Assembly: GCA_946614295.1 (NCBI GenBank)
Contig: CAMOGT010000013.1
Span: forward strand, 1 to 43,328
Direction: 5' to 3'
Source of the DNA: an uncultured Bacteroidales bacterium
GTDB taxonomy: Bacteria > Bacteroidota > Bacteroidia > Bacteroidales > Paludibacteraceae
DNA: 43,328 nucleotides
Part shown: piece by piece, positions 7,375 through 15,539 of the stretch
Layout of the letters: the number at the start of each line of letters is the position of its first letter
Numbering within the stretch: the stretch's first letter is position 1
The notes under the pieces: model-generated
Seen by the model: only the letters and a program-made list of their open reading frames with translations
Told to the model about the DNA's origin: nothing
The model's database searches: none
Made by a program: the position numbers and the translations under genes

Positions 7375-7709
7375 CATAATTGAAAAACTATATTGCCTAT
7401 GAGAAAAGATAATTAACAGGCGAAATACATAAGAAAGCGTTTTAGCTCAAATACTTGGGTTCTTGAAACTGGACACTTTAAGAATTCGTATATACCAAGG
7501 AACAAGCCAAAATGCTCACGTTGAAGCGTGGGCTTTGTTCATATAAATTTGGTATATGCAGGTAGTCCAGAATCCTAAGAACCCAGATTGAAAAGCAACT
7601 TAGCACCGCGCTCTTTTTATGTGCCAAGTTCATTGATAAGAGGTGCAAGCGGAGTAATCGAAAAGCCGTAAAGTGAGTAGAGCATAAAATACAACCCTTT
7701 AATAAAACA
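7375..7709 (+). promoter_or_regulatory. Structured 5' leader RNA, copy 2
   Basis: The sequence matches the leader at 4980-5314 throughout, as far as I could compare by eye, and so has the same nested hairpins. Identity through non-coding DNA shows a recent duplication or ongoing gene conversion, so it does not by itself prove constraint on the fold. Confidence 0.5.
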
Positions 7710-9596
7710 ATGAAAAAGACAATTTTATCGTTTGTAGTAGTACTTACAGCGATTTCACTGTGTATGATTGGTTGCGAAGGTAAGGGCGGTTTATCCACTC
7801 CTTCCGGTTTTAAGGCATCCCAAGTGGGCGAGACGGTCGTCCTTACATGGAATGAAGTCAGTGGTGCATCGTACTATGAGATTAGTAAGAATGGTTCCTA
7901 TTGGCAGTCCACTTCAGAAACGCGCATAGTGGATAAGAATCCCAAAGAAGGAATCAACTCGTATGAATTGACAGCTTCCGATGGAGACAAACAATCAAAG
8001 CCGGCAAAAGCGTCCTGTGATTTTGAATCTTCAACACCGAGTGGTGGAGGTGGCGGCGGTCAAACATCTGTAGATTTTTATATTAAACACCCATGGAGTG
8101 GCGGTGATTGGACTTGGCAACCTATGACCAAATCAGGAAACTCTTATACTTATACCGGAGTATGGGGTGGAGTCGGAGCTAATATAAACACGTCAGCCGA
8201 AGATAACAGTAGTTCCGAATGGTATGAGAAGTCAAAGATTAACGGAGCATCATCACTCTCTACGGGTGAAACAGTTACCTTTACTTTTATTTCTACCGAT
8301 GGAGCAAAAGGAACGCTATCTGTTACTTCAGGCGGTTCTAACCCAGGAGGCAATTCTGGTGGAGAAGGCGGTTCAACAAAACTTCCCGCTCCGACAGGAT
8401 TCACGCTTTCGCAGACTTCTTCATATATTCAGCTTTCATGGAATAGAGTTAGTGGAGCAGCGGGATATTATATTGCTAAAGCTACCGCTGATTCTGAATG
8501 GGAGTATTATCAAGTCACTTCCACCTCTGCTCAGTTTGACGATGTTATAGCAGGCACTACTTATGTTTTTTCTGTTGCAGCATATGACTCCGAAGAAAAT
8601 CTTGGTGAATGGTCTGAAGATAAGTATATCACATTTAACGGTTCCGGTTCCGGAGGAGGCGGTGGAAGCACGACATCTAAACCAAGCACTCCTACTGGTG
8701 TAAACGCAACAGCATACTCGTCATATATTCAGGTTACATGGAATTCTGTAAGCGGAGCAGAGAGTTATAACGTTTATCGTTCTACTTCGGCAAGCGGCTC
8801 GTATACTCTCCAATCAAGTGTCACCACAACGAATTATACGGATTATAATGTAAACGCTGGAACTACTTATTATTACAAGGTAGAAGCAGAAAATAGTGCA
8901 GGAAAAAGCTCGAAGAGCTCATATGTTTCTGCCAAAATTGCCACTTCTGGTGGAGGTGGAGGATCTTCTGCCACTTATGAGCCTTGCCCTCCTACTGTAA
9001 CTTGTTCTGGAACATCTTCTGTTACTATTAAATGGACTGCATCTACAGGTACTGGATGTGGAACCCCTACTTCATATGATGTTAAACGTTCGAACCGTAT
9101 TACCGGTCAAGCAGAGACATTAAAATCAGGCACGACTTCTACTTCCTATACAGATTCTCAACCTTTCCCGGGTGTTAATCTGTATGGAGTAACAGCAAAA
9201 AATTCAAATGGTAGCGCAACAGGACAGAGTATTTCATCCTCAGTTGGAATAGCTGCGCCAACTCTTTCCGGAAATAAAATAACGGGATCTGCTACTTATG
9301 TGTTTGTAACAGTAAAAGATCTTAATGTGCCTGAAGAATGGAAACAATACTATAGCCTAGAGTTATACAAATCTTCATCATATAGCGGCAACTATTTTAT
9401 AGAGAATACATGGAGTTATAATGATTTCTCTTCGGGAATCAATGGTGTGCTTGATTTTAATAAGTATTATGGAAGTACTGTTAATCTAAGTGGTCACACA
9501 TATTACTATAAAGTTCGTTGGGTGTTTGAAGCTCCACATTCTCCAAGTAGAGTAGAAGGCTCTTATTCTTCTGTACAGACAGTAAAACATCAATAA
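7710..9596 (+). CDS. Lipoprotein with fibronectin type III repeats, paralog 2
   Basis: The protein has 628 residues with the same signal peptide, lipobox Cys, first FN3 domain, second and third FN3 domains and Gly linkers as its neighbour. The Trp/Gly-rich domain (IKHPWSGGDWTWQPM...) encodes a similar fold with many silent and replacement changes. The C-terminal half is different: it enters at YEPCPPTVTCSG and holds an FN3-like domain and a unique end (LYKSSSYSG...YYKVRWVFE). Blocks of identity and divergence alternate, a mosaic that suggests gene conversion or domain shuffling. It has its own promoter, leader and terminator, so the two genes can be expressed independently. Confidence 0.8.
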   Translation: MKKTILSFVVVLTAISLCMIGCEGKGGLSTPSGFKASQVGETVVLTWNEVSGASYYEISKNGSYWQSTSETRIVDKNPKEGINSYELTASDGDKQSKPAKASCDFESSTPSGGGGGGQTSVDFYIKHPWSGGDWTWQPMTKSGNSYTYTGVWGGVGANINTSAEDNSSSEWYEKSKINGASSLSTGETVTFTFISTDGAKGTLSVTSGGSNPGGNSGGEGGSTKLPAPTGFTLSQTSSYIQLSWNRVSGAAGYYIAKATADSEWEYYQVTSTSAQFDDVIAGTTYVFSVAAYDSEENLGEWSEDKYITFNGSGSGGGGGSTTSKPSTPTGVNATAYSSYIQVTWNSVSGAESYNVYRSTSASGSYTLQSSVTTTNYTDYNVNAGTTYYYKVEAENSAGKSSKSSYVSAKIATSGGGGGSSATYEPCPPTVTCSGTSSVTIKWTASTGTGCGTPTSYDVKRSNRITGQAETLKSGTTSTSYTDSQPFPGVNLYGVTAKNSNGSATGQSISSSVGIAAPTLSGNKITGSATYVFVTVKDLNVPEEWKQYYSLELYKSSSYSGNYFIENTWSYNDFSSGINGVLDFNKYYGSTVNLSGHTYYYKVRWVFEAPHSPSRVEGSYSSVQTVKHQ

Positions 9597-9620
9597 TGAT
9601 TTGTGAACCACATCACTTTA

Positions 9621-9649
9621 GCAAGCGGCATTTTAGCCGCTTGCTTTTT
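9621..9649 (+). terminator. Intrinsic terminator after FN3 gene 2
   Basis: GCAAGCGGC (9621-9629) pairs with GCCGCTTGC (9636-9644), a 6-nt loop, then TTTTT. Confidence 0.9.
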
Positions 9650-9671
9650 GATACCTTATTGCCGCCTGGTT

Positions 9672-9744
9672 CCAATGGATGCTCAATGGATGCTGAAAGG
9701 GTGCTCAATGGATGCTGATTGCATCCTGAACACCCTTTCACTAT
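9672..9744 (-). repeat. 11-bp repeat cluster downstream of small paralog 1
   Basis: Read on the minus strand it contains GAGCATCCATT-like units, some broken by CACCCTTT words, starting TCATAGTGA just after the stop of the gene at 9761. A matching cluster, also starting TCATAGTGA, follows the stop of the paralog at 30798. Confidence 0.6.
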
Positions 9745-9760
9745 GACATATACCCGATAT

Positions 9761-10117
9761 TTACTCTATCTCGCGGCCTTCTTTGATGGCTAAACTCACT
9801 TCATGCCGCACATAATCGCACAATCGGCCCTGAATAGGCTTGTTATACCGCCGGGCTTTGCGTTTGGCTTCATCATACTTAGCCTGCCATATTGCTCTCC
9901 GTTCTACATTGTGCAGTATATCTTTGCTAACGGCAATATAATTGCTGAAACTCTGGCAAGTCGAATGAGCTGCTTTCTTTTTCTTGGTCTTCTTGCTCAA
10001 CTCCGGTTTCAAACACACAGCAGCCCATTCTCCATTGCCTGGAATGTGCCGTGCGTAGTGCTTTGAGTCGAGACCTCCTTGCAATTCCCGAACCAGACTT
10101 GTCCATTTTGCTTTCAT
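9761..10117 (-). CDS. Small basic protein of unknown function, paralog 1
   Basis: The protein has 118 residues and starts MKAKW. I do not recognise the family. The protein is rich in Lys/Arg, with a GNGEWAAVC stretch near 30, KPELSKKTKKKK near 40, and a helical, charged second half ending near NKPIQGRLCDYVRHE. A paralog at 30798 shares these blocks at about half of its positions, suggesting a repeated gene family. The start at 10117 is preferred over one five codons earlier because the -7 box ends only four bases upstream, so the mRNA is likely leaderless. Both paralogs are followed by 11-bp repeats, and the other copy lies next to a RAYT gene. A nucleic-acid role would be a guess. Confidence 0.7.
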   Translation of the reverse strand: MKAKWTSLVRELQGGLDSKHYARHIPGNGEWAAVCLKPELSKKTKKKKAAHSTCQSFSNYIAVSKDILHNVERRAIWQAKYDEAKRKARRYNKPIQGRLCDYVRHEVSLAIKEGREIE

Positions 10118-10121
10118 GATG

Positions 10122-10153
10122 CAAAGGTACAAAAAAATTTTGATATATGCAAA
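10122..10153 (-). promoter_or_regulatory. Promoter of small paralog 1 (leaderless)
   Basis: Minus strand TTTG (10153-10150) of TTTGCATATATC, 20 bp, TACCTTTG (10129-10122). Four bases then lead to the ATG at 10117. Confidence 0.7.
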
Positions 10154-10171
10154 TTTCGTTACGAAAAATGC

Positions 10172-11032
10172 TTACTTTTGCACTTTTGTCACTCCCACGT
10201 AGGCTAATAGAATAAGATTCATCATCAAGGCATAGATGATAGCCGGAATAGCAATAATCTCATTGTTGAAGATTAGCGGGCTGCAAGCGATAGTGATTGC
10301 CTGCGCGGCGTTCTGCATGCCAATCTCAATGACGAGTGTTCTTCTCTCTTTGCGGCTCACTCGCATCGCCTAGGCTAACAACGCTCCGCAACCCGCGCTC
10401 AAGATGATCAGAGTGGTCATCGTGAGTCCCAATGTACCGAACTGCGTAACGATAGTCTCTTTATGTTGAATAAAAAAGATCGTTACTAATAGCACTAACG
10501 CCGGCATGGCAATGCGTTTGAGAACACCGTGAATCTTCTGTGCCGCCTGTTCTTTATAAATATTCACAATAAACCCAATACTAATCGGAACTACCATCAG
10601 CACAATATTTTGTACCAGCAGTTTGCCCACCGGCTGATGGATGTCCACAGCTTCACCCACGCTGGTGGTCACCCACGCCATGATTAACGGCAGGGTAAAA
10701 AGCGTGATGAGGCTGCTGAATGCTGTTAATGTTACCGACAGGGCTACGTCACCGCCCGCTAACATGGAGAACACATTGCTCGAACTGCCACCGGGAGAGC
10801 ACGCAACCAACATAATGCCGATGATAAACAGCGCTGACAGATGGCTGTTGAAGAACGGCAGGCGGACAATCATCCACGCAATGAGCGGAAGCAGGATGAT
10901 TTGGCCGATAAGCCCGATAAGCACCGGTTTAGGACGAGTAACAATCAGTTTGAAGTCAGCCGGCTTGAGCGTCAGACCCAAGTCAAACATCAATAACGTA
11001 AGTATGGGTAATACAATAAAGATGGTATTCAT
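10172..11032 (-). pseudogene. Bile acid:sodium symporter (BASS) family transporter with an in-frame amber codon
   Basis: The frame from ATG at 11032 gives 220 residues with the transmembrane segments and VACSPGGSSSNVFSMLAGGD motif of BASS transporters. It then meets TAG at 10372-10370. The same frame continues without further lesions for 65 codons (SRKERRTLVIEIGMQNA..., a conserved BASS helix) to a stop at 10172. The whole frame is about 285 residues, close to the family length. So a single nonsense codon splits an otherwise intact gene. It starts 6 bp after tcdA and was probably co-transcribed. A sequencing error or readthrough are alternatives. Confidence 0.8.
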
Positions 11033-11038
11033 GATAGA

Positions 11039-11803
11039 TTAACTATTTGCTATTACGTCGTTGATTATTAAACTTGCTAACGTGCAGCCGAAGACGGCGG
11101 TGACTTGCATGAGGCTGCCTTTGACGGGTAATTCGGTCTGTACTCTGTCAGCGGAGCGGTCTGTACTCTGTATTCTTAGTGCATTTTCCGTCGAATAGAC
11201 GCATTTCACTTTCCGGTACGGGTGCAGACCGATTTTCTTCATGCGTGCACGGACTGCCTTGGCGAGTGCGTCGCCTTGGATGGACATCAGTTCGCCGGTA
11301 GTGACTGCCGTGGGATCCAACCGCAACGCGGCACCCATCGAACTAAATATCTTCACCCCTCGCGCGCGCGTCGCGTTTATAATAAGGTCTGTCTTCGCTG
11401 CCACGGAGTCGATTGCATCAATGACATAGTCGAAAGTCGAAAGTTGAAAGTCGAAAGCCTCCTTCGTACATTGTTCTTCGTACATCGTACTTTGCGCTTC
11501 ATACATCCGATGAAGCGCGATGATCTCTGCGTCGGGATTGATTGTGAGCAACCGCTCTTTGAGGACTTCCACTTTCGGTCTGCCCAAGGTCTCCCGCGTT
11601 GCGGGTAACTGCCGGTTGACGTTCGACGGCTGCACCGTGTCGCCATCGACAATGGTCAGATGCACCAACCCTGTCCGGACCAGTGCCTCGGCGCACCAAG
11701 AGCCGACACCTCCTACGCCGAAGAGGATCACGCGAGTGCTGCGTAACGATTCCATCACCTTGTTCCCTAATAGAGCCTCACTTCTGCTGAAAAAATCTTC
11801 CAT
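11039..11803 (-). CDS. tcdA: tRNA threonylcarbamoyladenosine dehydratase (ThiF/E1-like)
   Basis: The protein has 254 residues. This E1-like ATP-dependent enzyme cyclises t6A37 of ANN-decoding tRNAs. LFGVGGVGSWCAEALVRTG near 29-47 is the Rossmann nucleotide-binding loop. DGDTVQPSNVNRQ near 55-67 is the adenylation site, and DAIDSVAAK near 133-141 follows it. Odd: two stretches derive from repeats. Residues about 105-127 come from CGTACAT and GTCGAAA words (11429-11490), and STDRSADRVQTE near 222-233 from GACCGCTCCGCT-type words. They suggest in-frame insertions. It has its own promoter, divergent from tRNA-Leu. Confidence 0.9.
   Translation of the reverse strand: MEDFFSRSEALLGNKVMESLRSTRVILFGVGGVGSWCAEALVRTGLVHLTIVDGDTVQPSNVNRQLPATRETLGRPKVEVLKERLLTINPDAEIIALHRMYEAQSTMYEEQCTKEAFDFQLSTFDYVIDAIDSVAAKTDLIINATRARGVKIFSSMGAALRLDPTAVTTGELMSIQGDALAKAVRARMKKIGLHPYRKVKCVYSTENALRIQSTDRSADRVQTELPVKGSLMQVTAVFGCTLASLIINDVIANS
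11429..11456 (+). repeat. GTCGAAA heptamer array inside tcdA
   Basis: Units GTCGAAA, GTCGAAA, GTTGAAA, GTCGAAA. CGTACAT-like words follow at 11465-11490. The word GTCGAAA is the complement of the TTTCGAC array at 214-234. Confidence 0.85.
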
Positions 11804-11821
11804 AAGTATTCAAATTGTGTG

Positions 11822-11853
11822 CAAAAGTACAAAAAAATACGCATTTATGCAAA
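11822..11853 (-). promoter_or_regulatory. tcdA promoter
   Basis: Minus strand TTTGCATAAATGC with TTTG at 11853-11850, a 20-bp spacer and TACTTTTG at 11829-11822. The leader is about 13 nt. Confidence 0.7.
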
Positions 11854-11869
11854 AAAAGTCGCTAAAAAT

Positions 11870-11900
11870 TTTGTCAATTCAAATATTTGTTGTAATTTTG
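11870..11900 (+). promoter_or_regulatory. Promoter of tRNA-Leu, possibly also rpsU
   Basis: TTTG at 11870-11873, 19 bp, TAATTTTG at 11893-11900. No other promoter is visible before rpsU, so tRNA and rpsU may share a transcript. Confidence 0.65.
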
Positions 11901-11945
11901 CACGCTTTTTTCCCGTGAAGGGTAAAGTTTCGCGCCGAACGCGAA

Positions 11946-12025
11946 GCCCAGGTGGCGGAATTGGTAGACGCGTTGGTCTCAAACACCAATGGGAAACCGT
12001 GCCGGTTCGATCCCGGCCCTGGGTA
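11946..12025 (+). tRNA. tRNA-Leu (anticodon CAA)
   Basis: Acceptor arm GCCCAGG with CCTGGGT and discriminator A at 12025. The D-arm region is typical of Leu (TGGCGGAATTGGTAGACGCG). The anticodon stem TTGGT/ACCAA has loop CTCAAAC, hence anticodon CAA. The variable arm is short for class II and the T-arm is GCCGG TTCGATC CCGGC. No CCA is encoded, as is common in this phylum. Confidence 0.93.
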
Positions 12026-12093
12026 CTCGCGCGAGCTATGGCTCAATACGATTCGCGACCCCCGTCGCTCATATGAATTTTCGCCATGCTCTC

Positions 12094-12139
12094 GCTCTCC
12101 CCACCGAGCGCACTCCGTTAGCACTCGTCGGGGACCCCA
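12094..12139 (+). repeat. Dispersed element, partial copy B (between tRNA-Leu and rpsU)
   Basis: CGCTCTCCCCACC, a spacer of about 25 bp, then TCGGGGACCCCA. It matches the hairpin end of the elements at 305-421 and 43166-43270, but the upstream blocks are not clearly present. The rest of 12026-12226 holds a possible hairpin GCGGA...TCCGC near 12159-12185 and nothing coding. Confidence 0.5.
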
Positions 12140-12226
12140 AAAGTAGAGAAATAATTAAAGGTCAAGCGGAAGACATAAAAATCCGCTATATGCTCGGAAC
12201 AGGCTAAATGCCCGGAGAGTAAACGA

Positions 12227-12236
12227 AAAGGAGGTG
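12227..12236 (+). promoter_or_regulatory. Strong Shine-Dalgarno site of rpsU
   Basis: AAAGGAGGTG ends 6 bp before the ATG at 12243, with GGAGG about 8 nt away. It is a full anti-SD match, unlike the other starts in this window. In Bacteroidia, where bS21 with bS6 and bS18 hides the 16S anti-SD, an rpsU SD is reported to allow bS21 autoregulation. Confidence 0.8.
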
Positions 12237-12242
12237 TAAGCA

Positions 12243-12437
12243 ATGATTATCGTTCCTGTTAAAGAAGGAGAGAACATCGAGCGTGCGATTAAGAAATTCA
12301 AACGCAAATTCGATAAGACGGGTGTCGTAAAAGAGCTCCGTCGCCGTCAGCAATTCGACAAACCGAGTGAGCTGAAGCGAATCAAGATGGCGCATGCTAA
12401 GTATGTGCAGTCGTTGCATGCTCACGACGATATGTAA
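12243..12437 (+). CDS. rpsU: 30S ribosomal protein S21
   Basis: The protein has 64 residues, normal for bS21, a basic protein of the 30S platform near the 3' end of 16S rRNA. It begins MIIVPVKEGENIERAIKKFK and has the basic ELRRRQQFDKPS region near residues 31-42. Its extended Shine-Dalgarno site stands out in a phylum that hardly uses them. That fits the proposal that ribosomes lacking bS21 expose the anti-SD and so preferentially translate rpsU. The gene follows tRNA-Leu by about 220 bp and is closed by a terminator convergent with recG. Confidence 0.97.
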   Translation: MIIVPVKEGENIERAIKKFKRKFDKTGVVKELRRRQQFDKPSELKRIKMAHAKYVQSLHAHDDM

Positions 12438-12442
12438 AAATT

Positions 12443-12470
12443 AAGAGTCACTTAACGGTGACTCTTTTCT
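12443..12470 (+). terminator. rpsU terminator
   Basis: AAGAGTCAC (12443-12451) pairs with GTGACTCTT (12458-12466), followed by TTCTTTT. A second hairpin, CCCCGAGGAT (12478-12487) with ATCCTTGGGG (12492-12501), lies just after and may terminate recG transcripts from the other side. Confidence 0.85.
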
Positions 12471-12563
12471 TTTGGGCCCCCGAGGATTTTAATCCTTGGG
12501 GAAATCGTAGGGCAAGGCGTAGCGTAATTGAGCGGCAGTGCCGCGAGTCACGCAAGACTTAGC

Positions 12564-14687
12564 TCAAGATATATCGCTCCAATTATGCGCTTCGATACGT
12601 AGAGTATCGAGGCGTCTTTTGTATATACGGTTCATCTCGTCCTCGAGGAGCGGGTCTTGGTCGAGGATGGCGAGCGCTGCTTCGCGTGCCACGGCTACCA
12701 ACTGGCCGTCGGTGGCGAGGTTGGCTATGTGCAACTCAAAGGGTGTGCCGGATTGTAGCGTGCCCTGCATGTCGCCGGGACCGCGTAGCTGCAGATCCGC
12801 CTCGGCGATACGGAAACCGTCGTTGGTCTCCACCATGATATTCATCCGCTTGCGGGTGTCCGAAGAGATCTCGTTGTCCGTGAGCAGAATACAGTAGGAC
12901 TGATCTCCGCCTCGTCCCACACGTCCGCGGAGCTGGTGCAACTGGCTCAGACCGAACCGCTCGGCGTTCTGGATCATCATCACCGTGGCGTTGGGCACAT
13001 TGACACCCACCTCGATCACCGTTGTGGCGACAAGGATCTTGGTCTCGCCGGACGCGAACCGCTGCATCTGCAGGTCCTTGTCCACTGCTTTCATCTGGCC
13101 GTGCACCATGGAGATCTTGTATTCAGGGAACGCCTCGCATAACTCATTGAATCCGTTCTGCAGGTCCTGCAAGTCGAGTTTCTCGTTCTCTTTGATGAGC
13201 GGATAGACGACATAGACCTGCCGTCCCTCCTCTATCTGTTTGCGCACGAAGGAATAGACCTGCGCGCGGCGCTCGATATTATAGTGAATCGTCTGTATGG
13301 GCTTGCGTCCGGGAGGCAGTTCGTCAATGACGGAAACGCTGAGGTCACCATAGACGGTCATCGCCAAGGTGCGAGGGATTGGCGTAGCGGTCATGACTAA
13401 GATATGCGGCGGGCAATCCGGCATCGCCTCCCCGGCTCCGGCGACACGCCGGTTCTTGGTCCAGAGTTTGGCGCGCTGTGCGACACCGAAACGGTGCTGC
13501 TCGTCGATGACGACAAAACCGAGGTTCTGCCACTGCACATCGTCCTCCAATAACGCGTGCGTACCTATTAATATATCTATCGTACCGTTGAGGAGTCCGT
13601 TATGGATAGGCACACGCTGTTTGGCGGTCGTCGAGCCTGTGAGTAGCGCCACATGGACGGCATCGCCGAGTGGCGCGAGGAAGTTCTTGAGAGTCTCATA
13701 GTGCTGGTTGGCGAGGATCTCCGTCGGTGCCATGATACAGGTCTGGTAGCCGTTGTCGATAGCGAGGAGGCAGCACAGCAGCGCCACGAGTGTCTTGCCG
13801 GAACCCACATCGCCCTGCAACAGACGGTTCATCTGATGCCCCGCTTTGAGGTCCTCGTGTATCTCGCGGATGACACGTTTCTGGGCGTTGGTCAGTTCGA
13901 AAGGCAGTGCCTTATAGAGCGCGTGGAACCGTGCGCCGACCATCGGCATCGCGAACCCAAGATTCAGTTCGCGGCGTTTGAGTTGGCGGAGGAGTTGCAA
14001 CTGTACATAGAACAGTTCTTCGAACTTCAACCGTGCCCGCGCGTTCTGCATCGAGGGTGTGTCTTTCGGGAAATGCACATTGACAAGCGCATCCGTCAGC
14101 CCCATGAGGCGGTACTTCTGCAGAATATCCGCACCGATGGTATCCGGCACGCCCATTTTCAGATCCGGCATCATCTCGGCGATAATGGTACGCATGACTT
14201 TGGAGTTGAGCCCGTGGCGCTTCATCTTCTCCGTCGTGTTGTAATACGGCTCCAGTCCTTGCGTCATCTCCGGCGTGACTTTGGACATCGGGGTCAACTC
14301 CGGGTGTACGAAATTATAGATATGCTGGAACCGGCTGGGCTTGCCGAAGAGGAGATACTTGATCCCTTTCTGCAGTTTGACGTACTGCACGCCCTTGAAC
14401 CAGACGAGCTCGCACTGGTGTGTGCCGTCGAAGAAAGTAGCGGAGAGACGCTGCGCGCGTCCGATACCGATGGTATGCCACTCGGTGACCTCGCCGACGA
14501 TCTGGACATATGTGTCTTCGTCGTCCAACTCGGCGATGCGGTAGAACCGGCTGCGGTCAATATACTTGTACGGATACTGACGCAGCATGTCCATCGCTGT
14601 GTTTACCTTCAGCTCAGAACGAAGAATGTCGGCACGCTTGGCACCGACACTCTTGCAATAGGTTATATCTCGTTGGGATAACTCCAT
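12564..14687 (-). CDS. recG: ATP-dependent DNA helicase RecG
   Basis: The protein has 707 residues, close to the usual 690-700. RecG remodels stalled forks and Holliday junctions. The N-terminal wedge/OB region (IVGEVTEW near 63-70) precedes the helicase core: Walker A GDVGSGKT near 293-300, DEQHRFG near 396-402, and motif III MTATPIPRTLAM near 433-444. The C-terminal RecA lobe has QNAERFGLSQLHQLRGRVGRG near 578-598. The start at 14687 is the first ATG of the frame after the repeat-filled gap to tonB. The gap contains a 23-bp direct repeat. It converges on rpsU. Confidence 0.97.
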   Translation of the reverse strand: MELSQRDITYCKSVGAKRADILRSELKVNTAMDMLRQYPYKYIDRSRFYRIAELDDEDTYVQIVGEVTEWHTIGIGRAQRLSATFFDGTHQCELVWFKGVQYVKLQKGIKYLLFGKPSRFQHIYNFVHPELTPMSKVTPEMTQGLEPYYNTTEKMKRHGLNSKVMRTIIAEMMPDLKMGVPDTIGADILQKYRLMGLTDALVNVHFPKDTPSMQNARARLKFEELFYVQLQLLRQLKRRELNLGFAMPMVGARFHALYKALPFELTNAQKRVIREIHEDLKAGHQMNRLLQGDVGSGKTLVALLCCLLAIDNGYQTCIMAPTEILANQHYETLKNFLAPLGDAVHVALLTGSTTAKQRVPIHNGLLNGTIDILIGTHALLEDDVQWQNLGFVVIDEQHRFGVAQRAKLWTKNRRVAGAGEAMPDCPPHILVMTATPIPRTLAMTVYGDLSVSVIDELPPGRKPIQTIHYNIERRAQVYSFVRKQIEEGRQVYVVYPLIKENEKLDLQDLQNGFNELCEAFPEYKISMVHGQMKAVDKDLQMQRFASGETKILVATTVIEVGVNVPNATVMMIQNAERFGLSQLHQLRGRVGRGGDQSYCILLTDNEISSDTRKRMNIMVETNDGFRIAEADLQLRGPGDMQGTLQSGTPFELHIANLATDGQLVAVAREAALAILDQDPLLEDEMNRIYKRRLDTLRIEAHNWSDIS

Positions 14688-14691
14688 TATA

Positions 14692-14738
14692 GACCGCTTC
14701 GCTCAAAGTAGAAAGACCGCTTCGCTCAAAGTAGAAAG
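14692..14738 (+). repeat. 23-bp direct repeat between tonB and recG
   Basis: Two adjacent copies begin GACCGCTTCGCTCAAAG, at 14692 and 14715. TTTCGAC-like words follow at about 14770-14785. The GACCGC(T)/AGCGGTC word also recurs in hflX and tcdA. Confidence 0.8.
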
Positions 14739-14787
14739 AGTCTTTGAGCCCGAAGGACGATCTTTTGTCTTTCGACTTTCTACTAAA

Positions 14788-15468
14788 TTATTGGAGTTTG
14801 AAGTTAACCGGCACCGTGTACTTCACGCGTACGGGTTTTCCACGCTGCTGACCGGGTTTCCACTTCGGCATCGATTTGATGACGCGGACAGCCTCCTTGT
14901 CGAGTGACGGGTCTCCACCCGAGCGAACCACCTCTACGTCCACGATCGAACCGTCACGGTTAACCACGAACTGGCAGATTACACGACCCTGGATACCGTT
15001 CTCCTGTGCGATAACCGGATACTTCACGTTCTCACTCAGGTACTTGAAGAGGGCTTGCTGTCCACCGGGGAACTCCGGCATCTTCTCTACAACGACGAAG
15101 ACAACCTCTTCTTCCTCTTCCTCGACGGGAGCCTCAACCGGCGCAGCGATAACGACTTCTTCAGCCTTGTCATCCTCGGCGTTCACCTCGATTGACTCGG
15201 TCTCGACGTTATCCTCTACGACGTTCAGCACCTCAACCTCTTGCACGGCAGGGGGTGGGGGAGGGGGAGGAGTCTCTTGACTCGTCTGCTGGATCTCTAC
15301 TTCTTCCTCAAACAGGAACTCTGTGTCGGTCACCTCATACTTCGTGACCTCTCTCTCCGTCCACTCAAGCGCTACATAAACGAGGCTGAGTACGAAAACC
15401 AAACCCATCAATACATAGACGAGTTTGTCCTTCTCGAGACTGGCATTTTCAGATTTCTTGACTTGCAT
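14788..15468 (-). CDS. tonB: TonB family energy-transducing protein
   Basis: The protein has 226 residues. One transmembrane helix near 16-36 follows a short basic cytoplasmic end. A periplasmic acidic and proline-rich stretch (PPPPPPP near 66-72, then Glu/Val-rich) spans to about 125. The C-terminal TonB domain covers about 140-226, with MPEFPGGQQALFKYLSENVKYP, GIQGRVICQFVVNRDGSI, and MPKWKPGQQRGKPVRVKYTVPVNF, the signature of bacteroidetal TonB. It links proton-motive force from ExbBD to outer-membrane receptors. No exbBD is nearby. Its promoter overlaps the 3' end of the glycosyltransferase gene upstream. Confidence 0.93.
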   Translation of the reverse strand: MQVKKSENASLEKDKLVYVLMGLVFVLSLVYVALEWTEREVTKYEVTDTEFLFEEEVEIQQTSQETPPPPPPPAVQEVEVLNVVEDNVETESIEVNAEDDKAEEVVIAAPVEAPVEEEEEEVVFVVVEKMPEFPGGQQALFKYLSENVKYPVIAQENGIQGRVICQFVVNRDGSIVDVEVVRSGGDPSLDKEAVRVIKSMPKWKPGQQRGKPVRVKYTVPVNFKLQ

Positions 15469-15507
15469 ATACTGTGTTTTTTAGGTCGTGATTTTTGAAA
15501 TCGGCTA

Positions 15508-15539
15508 CAAAGGTACAACTTTTTGGCGAATTATGCAAA
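15508..15539 (-). promoter_or_regulatory. tonB promoter
   Basis: Minus strand TTTGCATAATTCG with TTTG at 15539-15536, 20 bp, TACCTTTG at 15515-15508. The -33 box overlaps the last codons of the GT2 gene (stop at 15531). Confidence 0.7.

Noticed and set aside
10172..11032. Amber codon recoded as an amino acid (pyrrolysine-like or alternative code)
   Set aside because: No supporting tRNA or synthetase is visible, and there is only one case in 43 kb. A nonsense mutation or sequencing error is simpler.
12478..12501. CCCCGAGGAT...ATCCTTGGGG as a further REP copy
   Set aside because: It lacks the REP flank and sits where a terminator is expected between convergent rpsU and recG.
13653..14681. 342-codon frame on the plus strand
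   Set aside because: A shadow of recG, whose helicase motifs are complete on the minus strand.
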